This document shows positions 35,448 through 42,924 of a DNA stretch of 64,000 bases, in pieces (position 1 is the first letter of the stretch; every line of letters starts with the position of its first letter). The notes under the pieces were generated by a model. That model saw only the letters and a list, made by a program, of their open reading frames with translations, searched no databases and had not been told where the DNA came from. Source of the stretch: Flemingiibacterium sp045634005 (lineage in GTDB: Bacteria > Bacillota > Clostridia > Oscillospirales > CAG-272); assembly GCA_045634005.1 (NCBI GenBank), contig JAZQZL010000058.1, positions 1 to 64,000 of the forward strand, in the 5' to 3' direction. A program made the translations under genes and the position numbers.

Positions 35448-35964
35448 GTAGTTTTTGCAAAATTGCGAGTCTTGGATCAATTTCTTTTTTCGGACAGCCG
35501 CAATCGCCCTCGTTTAAGTCCTTGCCGCACTTGGGACAAAGTCCCTTGCACTCCTCGGAACAAACCTCTTTCATCGGGAACTCCATCATAAGCTGTTCGG
35601 CCGCTACAGTATCAAGCTCCAGCATACCGTCAACTATCTGAATATAGTCATCCGCTTCCTCGTCGCTTGTGTTGACAAGCTCGCCACGGTTAACTACCGT
35701 GCGCTCAAATTCCACCGTAAAGCTTCTTTTAAGCGGTGCGAGGCAGCGTGCACACTCGGCATCGTAGTCAACGCTGACCGAGGCGCGAAGTCCGATGTAT
35801 CCGCCCATATTAACGATTTCACCGCTAACACGTGCAGGCTTTTCAAAAACTACGCCGTCTACCTTGGTGTCAAATCCGAAGTCGCCTTCCGTCAAAGAAA
35901 AGCTGTAGTCAAACGGCAGTTTTGTTACCTCACCCGAAAGGACGGATCGCATATCAATAGCCAT
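35437..35964 (-). CDS. yceD: DUF177 protein (YceD family)
   Basis: 175 residues. The YceD/DUF177 family is linked to 23S rRNA accumulation and is almost always beside rpmF. The core includes CARCLAPLKRSFTVEFERTVV, DDYIQIVDGMLELDTVAAEQLMMEFPMKEVC and a C-terminal cysteine cluster (CSEECKGLCPKCGKDLNEGDCGC) that looks metal-binding. ATG at 35964 is preceded by GGAGGTGG; an upstream frame from 35991 begins in the leader. Confidence 0.9.
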   Translation of the reverse strand: MAIDMRSVLSGEVTKLPFDYSFSLTEGDFGFDTKVDGVVFEKPARVSGEIVNMGGYIGLRASVSVDYDAECARCLAPLKRSFTVEFERTVVNRGELVNTSDEEADDYIQIVDGMLELDTVAAEQLMMEFPMKEVCSEECKGLCPKCGKDLNEGDCGCPKKEIDPRLAILQKLLEK

Positions 35965-36007
35965 TTTACCACCTCCGTTTTGTGGACACAAAAGTGCTAA
36001 CTTGTAT

Positions 36008-36036
36008 ATTATATATTAAAATTCGCGATTTGTCAA
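36008..36036 (-). promoter_or_regulatory. Promoter of the yceD-rpmF unit
   Basis: Minus strand: TTGACA (36031-36036), 17 bp, TATAAT (36008-36013), a perfect consensus. Confidence 0.85.
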
Positions 36037-36064
36037 TAGTTATAGAAAAATAATCAAAATTTGT

Positions 36065-36664
36065 TCACATTGTCCTACGGCCTTCAAGTGCGCGCATAAG
36101 CGTTACCTCGTCCGCGTACTCAAGCTCGCCGCCCACGGGAATACCGTAAGCAAGGCGCGACACCTTTATTCCGAGCGGCTTTATAAGCTTGGTTATATAC
36201 ATAGCCGTAGCCTCGCCCTCGACTGTCGGATTGGTCGCGATGATTATTTCGTTTACCTCGCCGTCACCGAGGCGAAGCATAAGCTCGCGTATGCGAAGCT
36301 TGTCGGGACCGATGCCCGACATAGGCGATATCGCGCCGTGAAGCACGTGGTAAACGCCGCTGTATTCCTTGACCTTTTCAAGCGACATTACAGCCTTGGC
36401 GTCCTCAACGACACAGATGACCGAGCGGTCACGCCCTGTATCGGCGCAAACGGGACAAAGCTCGCCGTCGGAGAAATTCTGACACACCGAGCAGGTGCGC
36501 ACACGCTCCTTCGCGCCGCGAACGGCATCGGCAAACGCCTCTGCCTCCTCGGGCGTAAAATCAAGCACCGAAAACGCGAGTCTGACCGCAGTTTTCTTGC
36601 CGATTCCCGGGAGCCTCTGAAACTGCTCGATCAGCTTCTCAAGCGGAAGAATGTACTCCGCCAT
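36065..36664 (-). CDS. recR: Recombination protein RecR
   Basis: 199 residues. RecR with RecO and RecF loads RecA on gapped DNA. Helix-hairpin-helix FQRLPGIGKKTAVRLA, zinc finger C58, C61, C70, C73, then the Toprim domain (VICVVEDAKAVMSLEK, IIATNPTVEGEATAMYI) and SRLAYGIPVGGELEYAD. Six nt from ybaB, in the standard dnaX-ybaB-recR order. Confidence 0.97.
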   Translation of the reverse strand: MAEYILPLEKLIEQFQRLPGIGKKTAVRLAFSVLDFTPEEAEAFADAVRGAKERVRTCSVCQNFSDGELCPVCADTGRDRSVICVVEDAKAVMSLEKVKEYSGVYHVLHGAISPMSGIGPDKLRIRELMLRLGDGEVNEIIIATNPTVEGEATAMYITKLIKPLGIKVSRLAYGIPVGGELEYADEVTLMRALEGRRTM

Positions 36665-36669
36665 ATCGC

Positions 36670-37023
36670 TTAAAACAGACCGGGCATTCCCATGCCGATA
36701 TCACCGGTGATCTTCTGCATCTCTGCAGCGCTCGTATCCTCGACCTTCTTAATAGCCTCGTTTACAGCGGCGATAACAAGATCGGAAAGCGTTTCAATAT
36801 CGTCAGGATCGACTATCTCGGGCTTGATATCAAGAGAGAGAACTTCCTTCTTGCCGTTCATTTTGAGAGAAACCACACCGCCGCCGACGGATACGTCGTA
36901 CTCGCGACCTTCGAGTTCCTCCTGCATTGCCGCCATATCCTCCTGCATCTTCTGTGCCTGACGGAGCATAGCGTTCATATTCTGCGGGCCGCCGCCCATG
37001 CCCTTCGGTAAACGTGCTTTCAT
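36670..37023 (-). CDS. ybaB: YbaB/EbfC family nucleoid-associated protein
   Basis: 117 residues. The dimeric DNA-binding protein of the dnaX-recR cluster. MKARLPKGMGGGPQNMNAMLRQAQKMQEDM is followed by a beta-sheet region (YDVSVGGGVVSLKMNGKKEVLSLDI). ATG at 37023 follows AAAGGAAA. An in-frame extension upstream overlaps the dnaX end and was rejected. Confidence 0.95.
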   Translation of the reverse strand: MKARLPKGMGGGPQNMNAMLRQAQKMQEDMAAMQEELEGREYDVSVGGGVVSLKMNGKKEVLSLDIKPEIVDPDDIETLSDLVIAAVNEAIKKVEDTSAAEMQKITGDIGMGMPGLF

Positions 37024-37045
37024 AGTAAAATTTCCTTTCGCTGTG

Positions 37046-38629
37046 TTAGTTATTGCTCTGCGAGCCGATTTCAAGCTCGTCAAGTACGTTGTTTGCAGAC
37101 TCCTTTTTTTCGGGTGCATATTCAAGCTTTACCGAGTTTGCGGTAAGGCTTCCCTCCTCAAAGGTGTTGAGTACCTCAAGAACCTGGTCGAATCTGCTTG
37201 TGATAATGGTCAGCGCCATCTGGTTGCTCGTGCGTATATGCACAAGCTCGTCCGTGTTGACCGTGTAGCCTTTACACGATTCGCGAAGCAAACTGCCGAG
37301 CATCAGGTCACGCTCACAGCACTTCTGCACGAACTCCGCCCAGTACGGGAGCTGTCTGTATTCTTTTTTAACAGATGGATCTGCAGCCGCCGTTTTTTCG
37401 GCAGGAACCGCCTCACTCGGTGCGCTTTGAGGCTTTGCCGACACCGCATCGGCAGACGCCGCCGCATTCACTCGGTATGCGCCGGACTTAAGCTTGTCCT
37501 CAAGAAGCGTCAACCTTGAAGCAAGCGCCTCGCCTGACGTAGAAAATCTCTCGTCGCACATACGGACAAGCGTCATCTCGGCAATAAGCCGCTTCGAGGA
37601 ATTTGACAGTCGCATAGCCGCGAGCGCTTCATCGAGCAGCTTTGCGTGGTAAACGATTGTTTCTGTTGCAAACCGTGCGGATATCTCCATAAGCTCTGCG
37701 TACTGTCGCTCGGACAAATCGAGATATTCCCGCGCTCCCTTCGTTGTCTTTACAACGAGCATATCGCGGTAGAAGGCGATAAGGTCCGTCCAAAGCACGG
37801 ACAAGTCCTTGCTTGACGCAAACATCTTGCCGATCTCGCCAAACAGCGTATCGTAATCCTTGTCGCATACAGCGTTAAGGAGCTTCAAAATAACGTCGCG
37901 TCCACCCGAGCCCGCGATCTCCTCTACCACCTCTACGGTGACTGGCTTGTTCTCGCCCGAACAAAGCTCGAGTAGCGAAATAGCATCGCGCATACCGCCC
38001 TGCGCCAGGTGCGCGAGCATAAACGCCGCCTCGTGGTCAATCTCGATGCCCTCCGCCTTCGCAATATGCTCAAGGCGAGCGGCGATGACCTCGCTCGATA
38101 TACGGCGAAAATCGTATCGCTGACAGCGTGACAAAATAGTTGCCGGAATTTTGTGTATTTCGGTGGTCGCGAGTATGAACATAACGTGTGCAGGCGGCTC
38201 CTCAAGCGTTTTGAGAAGCGCGTTGAACGCGCTCTGCGAGAGCATATGCACCTCGTCGATAATGTATACCTTTTTCTTTAGCTCGGCAGGCAGATACTCC
38301 ACCTCGTCGCGTATCTGTCGGATATCGTCAACGCCGTTGTTTGAAGCGGCGTCCATCTCAACAATATCGATACAGCTTGCCGAATCGGCAGATAAACACG
38401 CGGCGCATTTGCCGCACGGATTACCGTTCTCCGGCGACTCACAGTTGACCGCCTTGGCAAGTATCTTCGCGCAGGTAGTCTTACCCGTACCGCGCGAGCC
38501 CATAAAGAGGTACGCGTGCGAGGTCTTGCCGTTTTCCACGGCATAGCGCAAAATAGCCGTTATGTGGTCCTGACCGCAAACGTCCGAAAAGGTCTGCGGG
38601 CGCCATTTTCTGTATAACGCCTGATGCAA
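37046..38629 (-). CDS. dnaX: DNA polymerase III subunit gamma/tau
   Basis: 527 residues. The clamp-loader ATPase. YRKWRPQTF opens the protein; Walker A GSRGTGKT is at 44-51 and zinc-ligand cysteines are at C63, C72, C75 and C78. Sensor and Walker B motifs follow (IDEVHMLSQSAFNALLKTLEEPP, ILSRCQRYDFRRI). The C-terminal tau-like region is Ala/Pro-rich. The start codon is TTG (38627-38629), with GAGAGG about 10 nt upstream. The SRP RNA gene is directly upstream, as in B. subtilis. Confidence 0.95.
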   Translation of the reverse strand: MHQALYRKWRPQTFSDVCGQDHITAILRYAVENGKTSHAYLFMGSRGTGKTTCAKILAKAVNCESPENGNPCGKCAACLSADSASCIDIVEMDAASNNGVDDIRQIRDEVEYLPAELKKKVYIIDEVHMLSQSAFNALLKTLEEPPAHVMFILATTEIHKIPATILSRCQRYDFRRISSEVIAARLEHIAKAEGIEIDHEAAFMLAHLAQGGMRDAISLLELCSGENKPVTVEVVEEIAGSGGRDVILKLLNAVCDKDYDTLFGEIGKMFASSKDLSVLWTDLIAFYRDMLVVKTTKGAREYLDLSERQYAELMEISARFATETIVYHAKLLDEALAAMRLSNSSKRLIAEMTLVRMCDERFSTSGEALASRLTLLEDKLKSGAYRVNAAASADAVSAKPQSAPSEAVPAEKTAAADPSVKKEYRQLPYWAEFVQKCCERDLMLGSLLRESCKGYTVNTDELVHIRTSNQMALTIITSRFDQVLEVLNTFEEGSLTANSVKLEYAPEKKESANNVLDELEIGSQSNN

Positions 38630-38646
38630 AATAACACGTCCTCTCT

Positions 38647-38679
38647 AAAAAATTGACAAGCTATAAAATAAGACCATAC
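38647..38679 (-). terminator. 3' end of the SRP RNA with T-run
   Basis: The 3' arm of the long terminal helix (38655-38679) is followed on the minus strand by TT-AAAAAA complement, a T6 run at 38652-38647. Helix plus T-run looks like an intrinsic terminator for the RNA just ahead of the dnaX ribosome binding site. Confidence 0.55.
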
Positions 38680-38960
38680 ACCCAAAGCTCGAACTGCTCT
38701 TATGTGCGTGAACGCCGGAATATACTCGGGACAGGTGACCTCGCGGCACACCGGAGTAACTGCTTAATGCTGCTTGGTTCCCCACCTGACATGGTTCACA
38801 GCCTCCGATTGCGCAAGACCCGTCCGTCAACGTATAAGACCCGTCGTGCAGACCACACAAAATCAGCCCTTACAATAGGAATCCACCCCTGCTGTAGCGG
38901 ACTGCAGGTGCAAGGCACCGCTAATTCCCCGGCTGGTATGGCCTTATTTTATAGCTTGTC
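38655..38960 (-). ncRNA. ffs: Signal recognition particle RNA, large type with Alu domain
   Basis: On the minus strand the sequence contains the hallmarks of the large Bacillota SRP RNA: TAGCGGTGCC and CAGTCCGCTACAGCAGGG in the Alu part, TTGCGCAATCGG, and the S-domain helix 8 core GAACCATGTCAGGT, a GGAA loop, AAGCAGCATTAAG. The 5' and 3' ends form a 25-bp helix (38936-38960 with 38655-38679, one G-U). About 306 nt; exact mature ends are uncertain. Partner proteins Ffh (not in window) and FtsY (20737) complete the pathway. Confidence 0.95.
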
Positions 38961-38994
38961 GCCAGCAAAAGCCTATCGGCTTCCATACTAATAT

Positions 38995-39023
38995 ATTATA
39001 ACAGATATTTTTAAATAATGCAA
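38995..39023 (-). promoter_or_regulatory. Promoter of the SRP RNA gene
   Basis: Minus strand: TTGCAT (39018-39023), 17 bp, TATAAT (38995-39000). Predicted start near 38988, about 28 nt before the terminal helix. Confidence 0.7.
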
Positions 39024-39065
39024 TAGGATTTTTGAAATTTATAGCTTTGTTATATCTTCGCTTAT

Positions 39066-39479
39066 TCAATACGTGCGAAAATATGCCATACAGCCGAACT
39101 CCTTGGCGGGATACAGTCCCACCGAGCGGTAGAACGACTCCGTTGCCCCAACGCTATCCGTAAGCAGCACCTTCTGGTAGCAGTCGGAGTAAAGCTCAAA
39201 CAGCTTTTGCACCATTCTCGTACCGATGCCGCGGCGCTGATACTCCGGCAAAACGATAATATCCTGCACGTAAAGTATCGATGCCTTGTCGCCTACCGCG
39301 CGGATAACGCCGACCACACGATCCCCGTCGTATGCTGCCAGCGTACAAAGTGAGCCTTCATACGCCGCCTTTAACATATCGGGGCGCTCGGTGTAGTTGC
39401 TCCAGCCGACCGCCTTATAAAGCGGAAGAATGTCGGCTTCGTTATATTTTGTGTATTTTTTCAGGGTTATTTTTTTCAC
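39066..39479 (-). CDS. GNAT-family N-acetyltransferase
   Basis: 137 residues. Compact GNAT fold with the acetyl-CoA loop VLPEYQRRGIGTRMVQKL and a C-terminal ESFYRSVGLYPAKEFGCMAYFR. Of the small single-domain acetyltransferase type, acceptor unknown. Its ATG overlaps the stop of the preceding gene by 4 nt (ATGA), so it is translationally coupled to the beta-propeller gene. No clear terminator follows. Confidence 0.88.
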   Translation of the reverse strand: MKKITLKKYTKYNEADILPLYKAVGWSNYTERPDMLKAAYEGSLCTLAAYDGDRVVGVIRAVGDKASILYVQDIIVLPEYQRRGIGTRMVQKLFELYSDCYQKVLLTDSVGATESFYRSVGLYPAKEFGCMAYFRTY

Positions 39480-40531
39480 TTTCTGATTCCTCTACATTCG
39501 TCTAAAATCTCATATACACGCAGTCCGTCAAGTGTAGCAATTCCGATATATTTAGAGCCAAATTCAACGGTCTTCTCGACTCCGTGTTTTATTCGAATGC
39601 GTGCTACAACGTCAAGCGTTTCGATGTCTACAACTATCAGTCCTTTGCTACAGGAAATATAGTAGACCGATTTGTTGAAAGATTGAACAATCTCACTCAC
39701 GTCGTTGCATTCGCAGCCCGCCGCGTTTAATATAGCCACGACAGTTTCTTCGTCATCTATGCTACACTGGAAATCGGGTTTCGAATCATTCTCAACGCGG
39801 CACATCTTCCCGTCAATTTCTTCAAAGCAAACAGATAGTCCAAGGCTTGCAGTTAGCCCTGCGGCTTCAATAAGAGTTATTCTTTGTGTGCTTTTATCAT
39901 AGTCGATATACGACGGGGATATATATCGCTCAAATTCCGGCAATGGATACTCCTCGATTGATTCTCCATCAAATTTTACAATTGTATGATAGTCTTCGCG
40001 ATTCTCGTCTTGCTTATCTCGGTCAATCCCCAATAGCAGACACTTGTTTATCTCCGGTACGAGTCGCATACACCTGAAATAGTATTTCCCTTGAATCATA
40101 TCGACATATGAAAGCCTTTTCTCAAGCACCGCATTGAAGGTATAGCGTCTTACAGCCGACGTTCCAACCGATGAATTGTAAACCAAAATATATATTGATT
40201 TTCCGTCAAATGACCAGCATCCGTCGATTAGGCAGCCGCAAGGATGCGCACCTTCTATTGCATATTTTCTAATTTTGTAGGTGTCAAGTGATAAAACATA
40301 AAACGTATCATTTGTTGCAAGAATTAGAACCCACTTTTCATCTGGAGATACCAAGGCAGCTACTGCGTGCGAAAGTGTGCCTATTTTCTTGATTAAACGA
40401 AGTGTTGAACGTTCAAGCACGCTAACACTTCCTCTTGTGCAGCATACTACAAAATTTTGTGATAGAGATATTTGTTCTGCTCGCGTAATAGGTTCCGCTT
40501 TTATTTTCGTTAGTTTCATATTATTGTGCAT
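39476..40531 (-). CDS. Predicted beta-propeller-like protein of unknown function
   Basis: About 351 residues, no signal peptide. Repeating beta-strand blocks (SQNFVVCCTRGSVSVLERSTLRLIKKIG; DEKWVLILATNDTFYVLSLDTYKIRKY; KYIGIATLDGLRVYEI) suggest a WD40/YVTN-like propeller, but no residue-level family match is certain. Base composition and codon use are visibly more AT-rich than the neighbours (ogg and GNAT), suggesting later acquisition. ATG at 40531 (AGAGG just upstream) overlaps the ogg stop by 11 nt; ATG at 40519 is possible. Function unknown. Confidence 0.6.
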   Translation of the reverse strand: MHNNMKLTKIKAEPITRAEQISLSQNFVVCCTRGSVSVLERSTLRLIKKIGTLSHAVAALVSPDEKWVLILATNDTFYVLSLDTYKIRKYAIEGAHPCGCLIDGCWSFDGKSIYILVYNSSVGTSAVRRYTFNAVLEKRLSYVDMIQGKYYFRCMRLVPEINKCLLLGIDRDKQDENREDYHTIVKFDGESIEEYPLPEFERYISPSYIDYDKSTQRITLIEAAGLTASLGLSVCFEEIDGKMCRVENDSKPDFQCSIDDEETVVAILNAAGCECNDVSEIVQSFNKSVYYISCSKGLIVVDIETLDVVARIRIKHGVEKTVEFGSKYIGIATLDGLRVYEILDECRGIRK

Positions 40532-41420
40532 TATACCTCTCATAATAGAACAAATACTGCTGTGCTATGCCCGCGTATTTACCGAGTGCGGATATGTCAA
40601 GCCCGTCAGGATAGTATTTTGCAAGCACACGCTTTATCCACACGTCGACGGGAAACGCCTCGGTCTTGTCAAAGCCGAACAGCATCGCGCACGCCGCCAC
40701 CTTCGGGCCGACACCCTTGACGGCACAGAGCAGTTTCTCTGCTTCTGTCGGTTCTGCGGCGCTTATCGCCGAATAGTCAAGCTCTCCACTTACCGCACGG
40801 CACGCAGCATCGTATATGTACTTTGCACGGAACCCCGTTTTCAGTGCGAATATGGCATCCTCGCCCGCATCAGCAAGCGCCTTCGCTGTCGGGAATGAAT
40901 AATGCACCTCGCCGCCGTATTCGATTGGCTCGCCCCACTCGCGGCTCATCGCGGAAATAATCTTCTTAATTCGCGGAATATTGTTGTTCTGCGACACAAT
41001 AAACGAGCAGACCGCCTCCCACGGCTCCTGACGAAGTATCCTTATACCGTCGCCGTATTCCATAGCCTTCGGCATCACCGTATCACGTCCGCCCGTCGCC
41101 GCGGCAAACCGCTCGGCAATATCGCGGCGCACGTCGGAATAGTCCACGTCAAGCGCAAGATAATGCCGCCAGATCTGCTCAAACTCGTCGGCGGTGGTAT
41201 TGTGGACGGTGATAGAATCGGGCGTATCCTGCCCTATTCTAATGTATCTTCCGTATGCAACGCCCGCAATCTCCGTCGCGTGGCTCGGCGCGGCGACGGG
41301 ATCGAAGCGAAAACACTGACCGCAGTCGAATATCTGTGATATTTTGAAATTTTCCAGCCCGTCGACGCGCACAGCGTTACCGTCAGGCGTTGACAGATCG
41401 GTTACTACTATATTTTTCAC
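40521..41420 (-). CDS. ogg: 8-oxoguanine DNA glycosylase / DNA-(apurinic) lyase
   Basis: 299 residues. Removes 8-oxoG from DNA. The N-terminal OGG domain (FDCGQCFRF) is followed by a helix-hairpin-helix GPD domain with SFIVSQNNNIPRIKKII, catalytic lysine K240 in AVKGVGPKVAAC and catalytic aspartate D259 in FPVDVWIKRV. OGG1-like type common in Clostridia. Upstream promoter on the minus strand at 41464-41492. Confidence 0.93.
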   Translation of the reverse strand: MKNIVVTDLSTPDGNAVRVDGLENFKISQIFDCGQCFRFDPVAAPSHATEIAGVAYGRYIRIGQDTPDSITVHNTTADEFEQIWRHYLALDVDYSDVRRDIAERFAAATGGRDTVMPKAMEYGDGIRILRQEPWEAVCSFIVSQNNNIPRIKKIISAMSREWGEPIEYGGEVHYSFPTAKALADAGEDAIFALKTGFRAKYIYDAACRAVSGELDYSAISAAEPTEAEKLLCAVKGVGPKVAACAMLFGFDKTEAFPVDVWIKRVLAKYYPDGLDISALGKYAGIAQQYLFYYERYNAQ

Positions 41421-41450
41421 AACTTACCCCATATGTTAACAAATTAGTCC

Positions 41451-41479
41451 TTGCTTTATTTTTATTATAAAGGTATAAT
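41451..41479 (+). promoter_or_regulatory. Rightward promoter toward repeat copy C and DUF6062
   Basis: TTGCTT (41451-41456), 17 bp, TATAAT (41474-41479). Overlaps the leftward ogg promoter. A transcript from here would carry repeat copy C in its 5' leader. Confidence 0.65.
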
Positions 41480-41492
41480 GTAAATAAATCAA
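41464..41492 (-). promoter_or_regulatory. Leftward promoter of ogg
   Basis: Minus strand: TTGATT (41487-41492), 17 bp, TATAAT (41464-41469), within the same 42 bp as the rightward promoter. Confidence 0.65.
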
Positions 41493-41631
41493 GTGTGTTC
41501 GGAGAAATTTTCGTACAAACACCGCACGCATCGGCGCGAGCGAAGCAAGCGCCCCTACCATGCGCTAACCTTGCGCGCAGCGAAGCGTCCGCGCTCGGAT
41601 AACCACTCCTGACGGGACATCACCATCGCTC
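41493..41631. other. Gap between the divergent promoters and repeat copy C
   Basis: No gene seen. Contains a short GC-rich stretch around 41526-41610 with GCGCGAGCGAAGCAAGCGCCCCTACC and nested CGCGC/GCGCG motifs resembling intergenic repeat modules of gut Clostridia. Likely part of the leader of the DUF6062 gene, given the upstream promoter. Confidence 0.4.
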
Positions 41632-41824
41632 TGTACCGCTAAACAGTTGTTGGGGTGCCGACACGGGTGTCGGCGAGGTCCCCAACTGCCCGAAGCGCGG
41701 TGCACGAAAATCGGAGCGCAAATGTTCCGACCGAGAGCGCTAAATTTAGCTTTTGCATTCGCTGACAAAATGTGATGGCGAAGCCAATATGAAGTTTTTG
41801 CGGAGCTTTTTTCAAAAAGCGACC
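41632..41824 (+). repeat. Interspersed structured repeat, copy C (upstream of DUF6062)
   Basis: Reverse-complement copy of the A/B repeat. Proximal hairpin 41805-41820; inner hairpin 41657-41674 with outer arms GTTGGGG (41649-41655) and CCCCAAC (41680-41686). It carries about 40 nt of extra sequence between the two hairpins compared with A and B. Its orientation relative to the following gene is the same as for A and B. The hairpin edge lies 22 nt before AAGGAG of the DUF6062 gene. Confidence 0.82.
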
Positions 41825-41854
41825 GTTTCCCCTACTAACGACAAGGAGAACACC

Positions 41855-42583
41855 ATGGAAAAGATCTACACAATTCCCGTCAATGAAGCGTTTGATGCCT
41901 CTCGTGACGACCACGCGTGCGGATGCCCGTTCTGTACGCTTTACAATATGCTCGAGAACAATGAGCTTGAGCTTATCCTGGGCGCATCGATGATGGAGCC
42001 CGACGTGCGTATTAAAACAAATAAGCAGGGATTCTGTAAAACGCACTACGATATGATGTTCACACGCAAGAACCGTCTTGGTATGGCGCTTATGCTCGAG
42101 AGCCACTTAAACGAGCTTCGCGATGACACTAACGGCAAGGGGCTTTCCGCGCTGAAGGGAATCGGCGTCGAGCCGATGAAGCGCCTTGCGGAGCTTGAAG
42201 ACACCTGCTACGTTTGTAAACGCATCGAGTTTTCACTTTCGAAGATGTTCGAAACCGCCGTGCTTTTGTGGGAGCAGGACTCCGAATTCCGCAAGAAGCT
42301 CAAGGAGCAGCCCTATATCTGCCTGCCGCACTACCGTATGTTCGTTGAATACGCACGCCGCGGACTTCCCAAGAAGCTGTTCGGCGACTTTTACAAGGAC
42401 GTATCCACCGTCGTCAACACATACTTCGACGAGCTTCGCGAGGACGTCAGTTGGTTCTGCAAGAAGTTTGACTACCGTTACGACAGCGAGCCGTGGGGCA
42501 ACGCAAAGGATGCCGTCGAGCGTGCGATCAAGTTTACCTCGTGTGACATACATAAGGGCGAAAATCCGCTTGCAAAAAAATAA
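41855..42583 (+). CDS. DUF6062 family protein with duplicated Cys/His clusters
   Basis: 242 residues. Of the DUF6062 type found in Clostridia; function unknown. Two equally spaced metal-site-like units are seen: C24-P-F-C27 with C61-K-T-H64, and C118-Y-V-C121 with C156-L-P-H159. The spacing between partner pairs is 37 and 38 residues, suggesting an internal duplication. ATG at 41855 follows AAGGAG; an upstream frame from 41753 runs through repeat copy C and was rejected. A strong terminator follows. No signal peptide. Confidence 0.82.
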   Translation: MEKIYTIPVNEAFDASRDDHACGCPFCTLYNMLENNELELILGASMMEPDVRIKTNKQGFCKTHYDMMFTRKNRLGMALMLESHLNELRDDTNGKGLSALKGIGVEPMKRLAELEDTCYVCKRIEFSLSKMFETAVLLWEQDSEFRKKLKEQPYICLPHYRMFVEYARRGLPKKLFGDFYKDVSTVVNTYFDELREDVSWFCKKFDYRYDSEPWGNAKDAVERAIKFTSCDIHKGENPLAKK

Positions 42584-42600
42584 TTCCGCATAACTACGTA

Positions 42601-42626
42601 AAAAGCCGTCCGAAGACGGCTTTTTT
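42601..42626 (+). terminator. Terminator after DUF6062
   Basis: A 10-bp stem (42601-42610 with 42615-42624), GAA-type loop, then T6. Confidence 0.88.
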
Positions 42627-42786
42627 GCTTACTTTTTGCCATATACCCATTTTTGTCGCTCGCAAAATGACCAAATTCGCTTTGCTTCGCTTTAATTTTT
42701 TAAACCACAAACACGCCAAAAATGTATTTATTTGTCAATATACTCTTGCGCCGATGTGCACTATTTACAAAAATACACCTTTTATA
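42627..42786. other. AT-rich gap with no gene
   Basis: No coding frame or RNA gene could be supported between the DUF6062 terminator and the M23 promoter. Confidence 0.5.
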
Positions 42787-42815
42787 TTGATTTTTCCTCT
42801 AAAATAGTATATAAT
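42787..42815 (+). promoter_or_regulatory. Promoter of the M23 peptidase gene
   Basis: TTGATT (42787-42792), 17 bp, TATAAT (42810-42815). The leader to the start codon is about 100 nt. Confidence 0.7.
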
Positions 42816-42924
42816 AATAGAAGTGTGTATAAAAAACACTGTCACTGTAAAGTAAAAGTCTTTTCCCCAAATAAAAGCTGACATCACCGTTTTACCCCCT
42901 CGGCAAATAAATAAGGAGATACTT

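Noticed and set aside
37370..37380. A-run in dnaX that could be a programmed frameshift site
   Set aside because: The reading-frame phase does not give the A-AAA-AAG slippery pattern, and no downstream stem was seen.
38560..38991. Short open frames within the SRP RNA region
   Set aside because: The sequence is explained by the conserved SRP RNA; the frames are chance.
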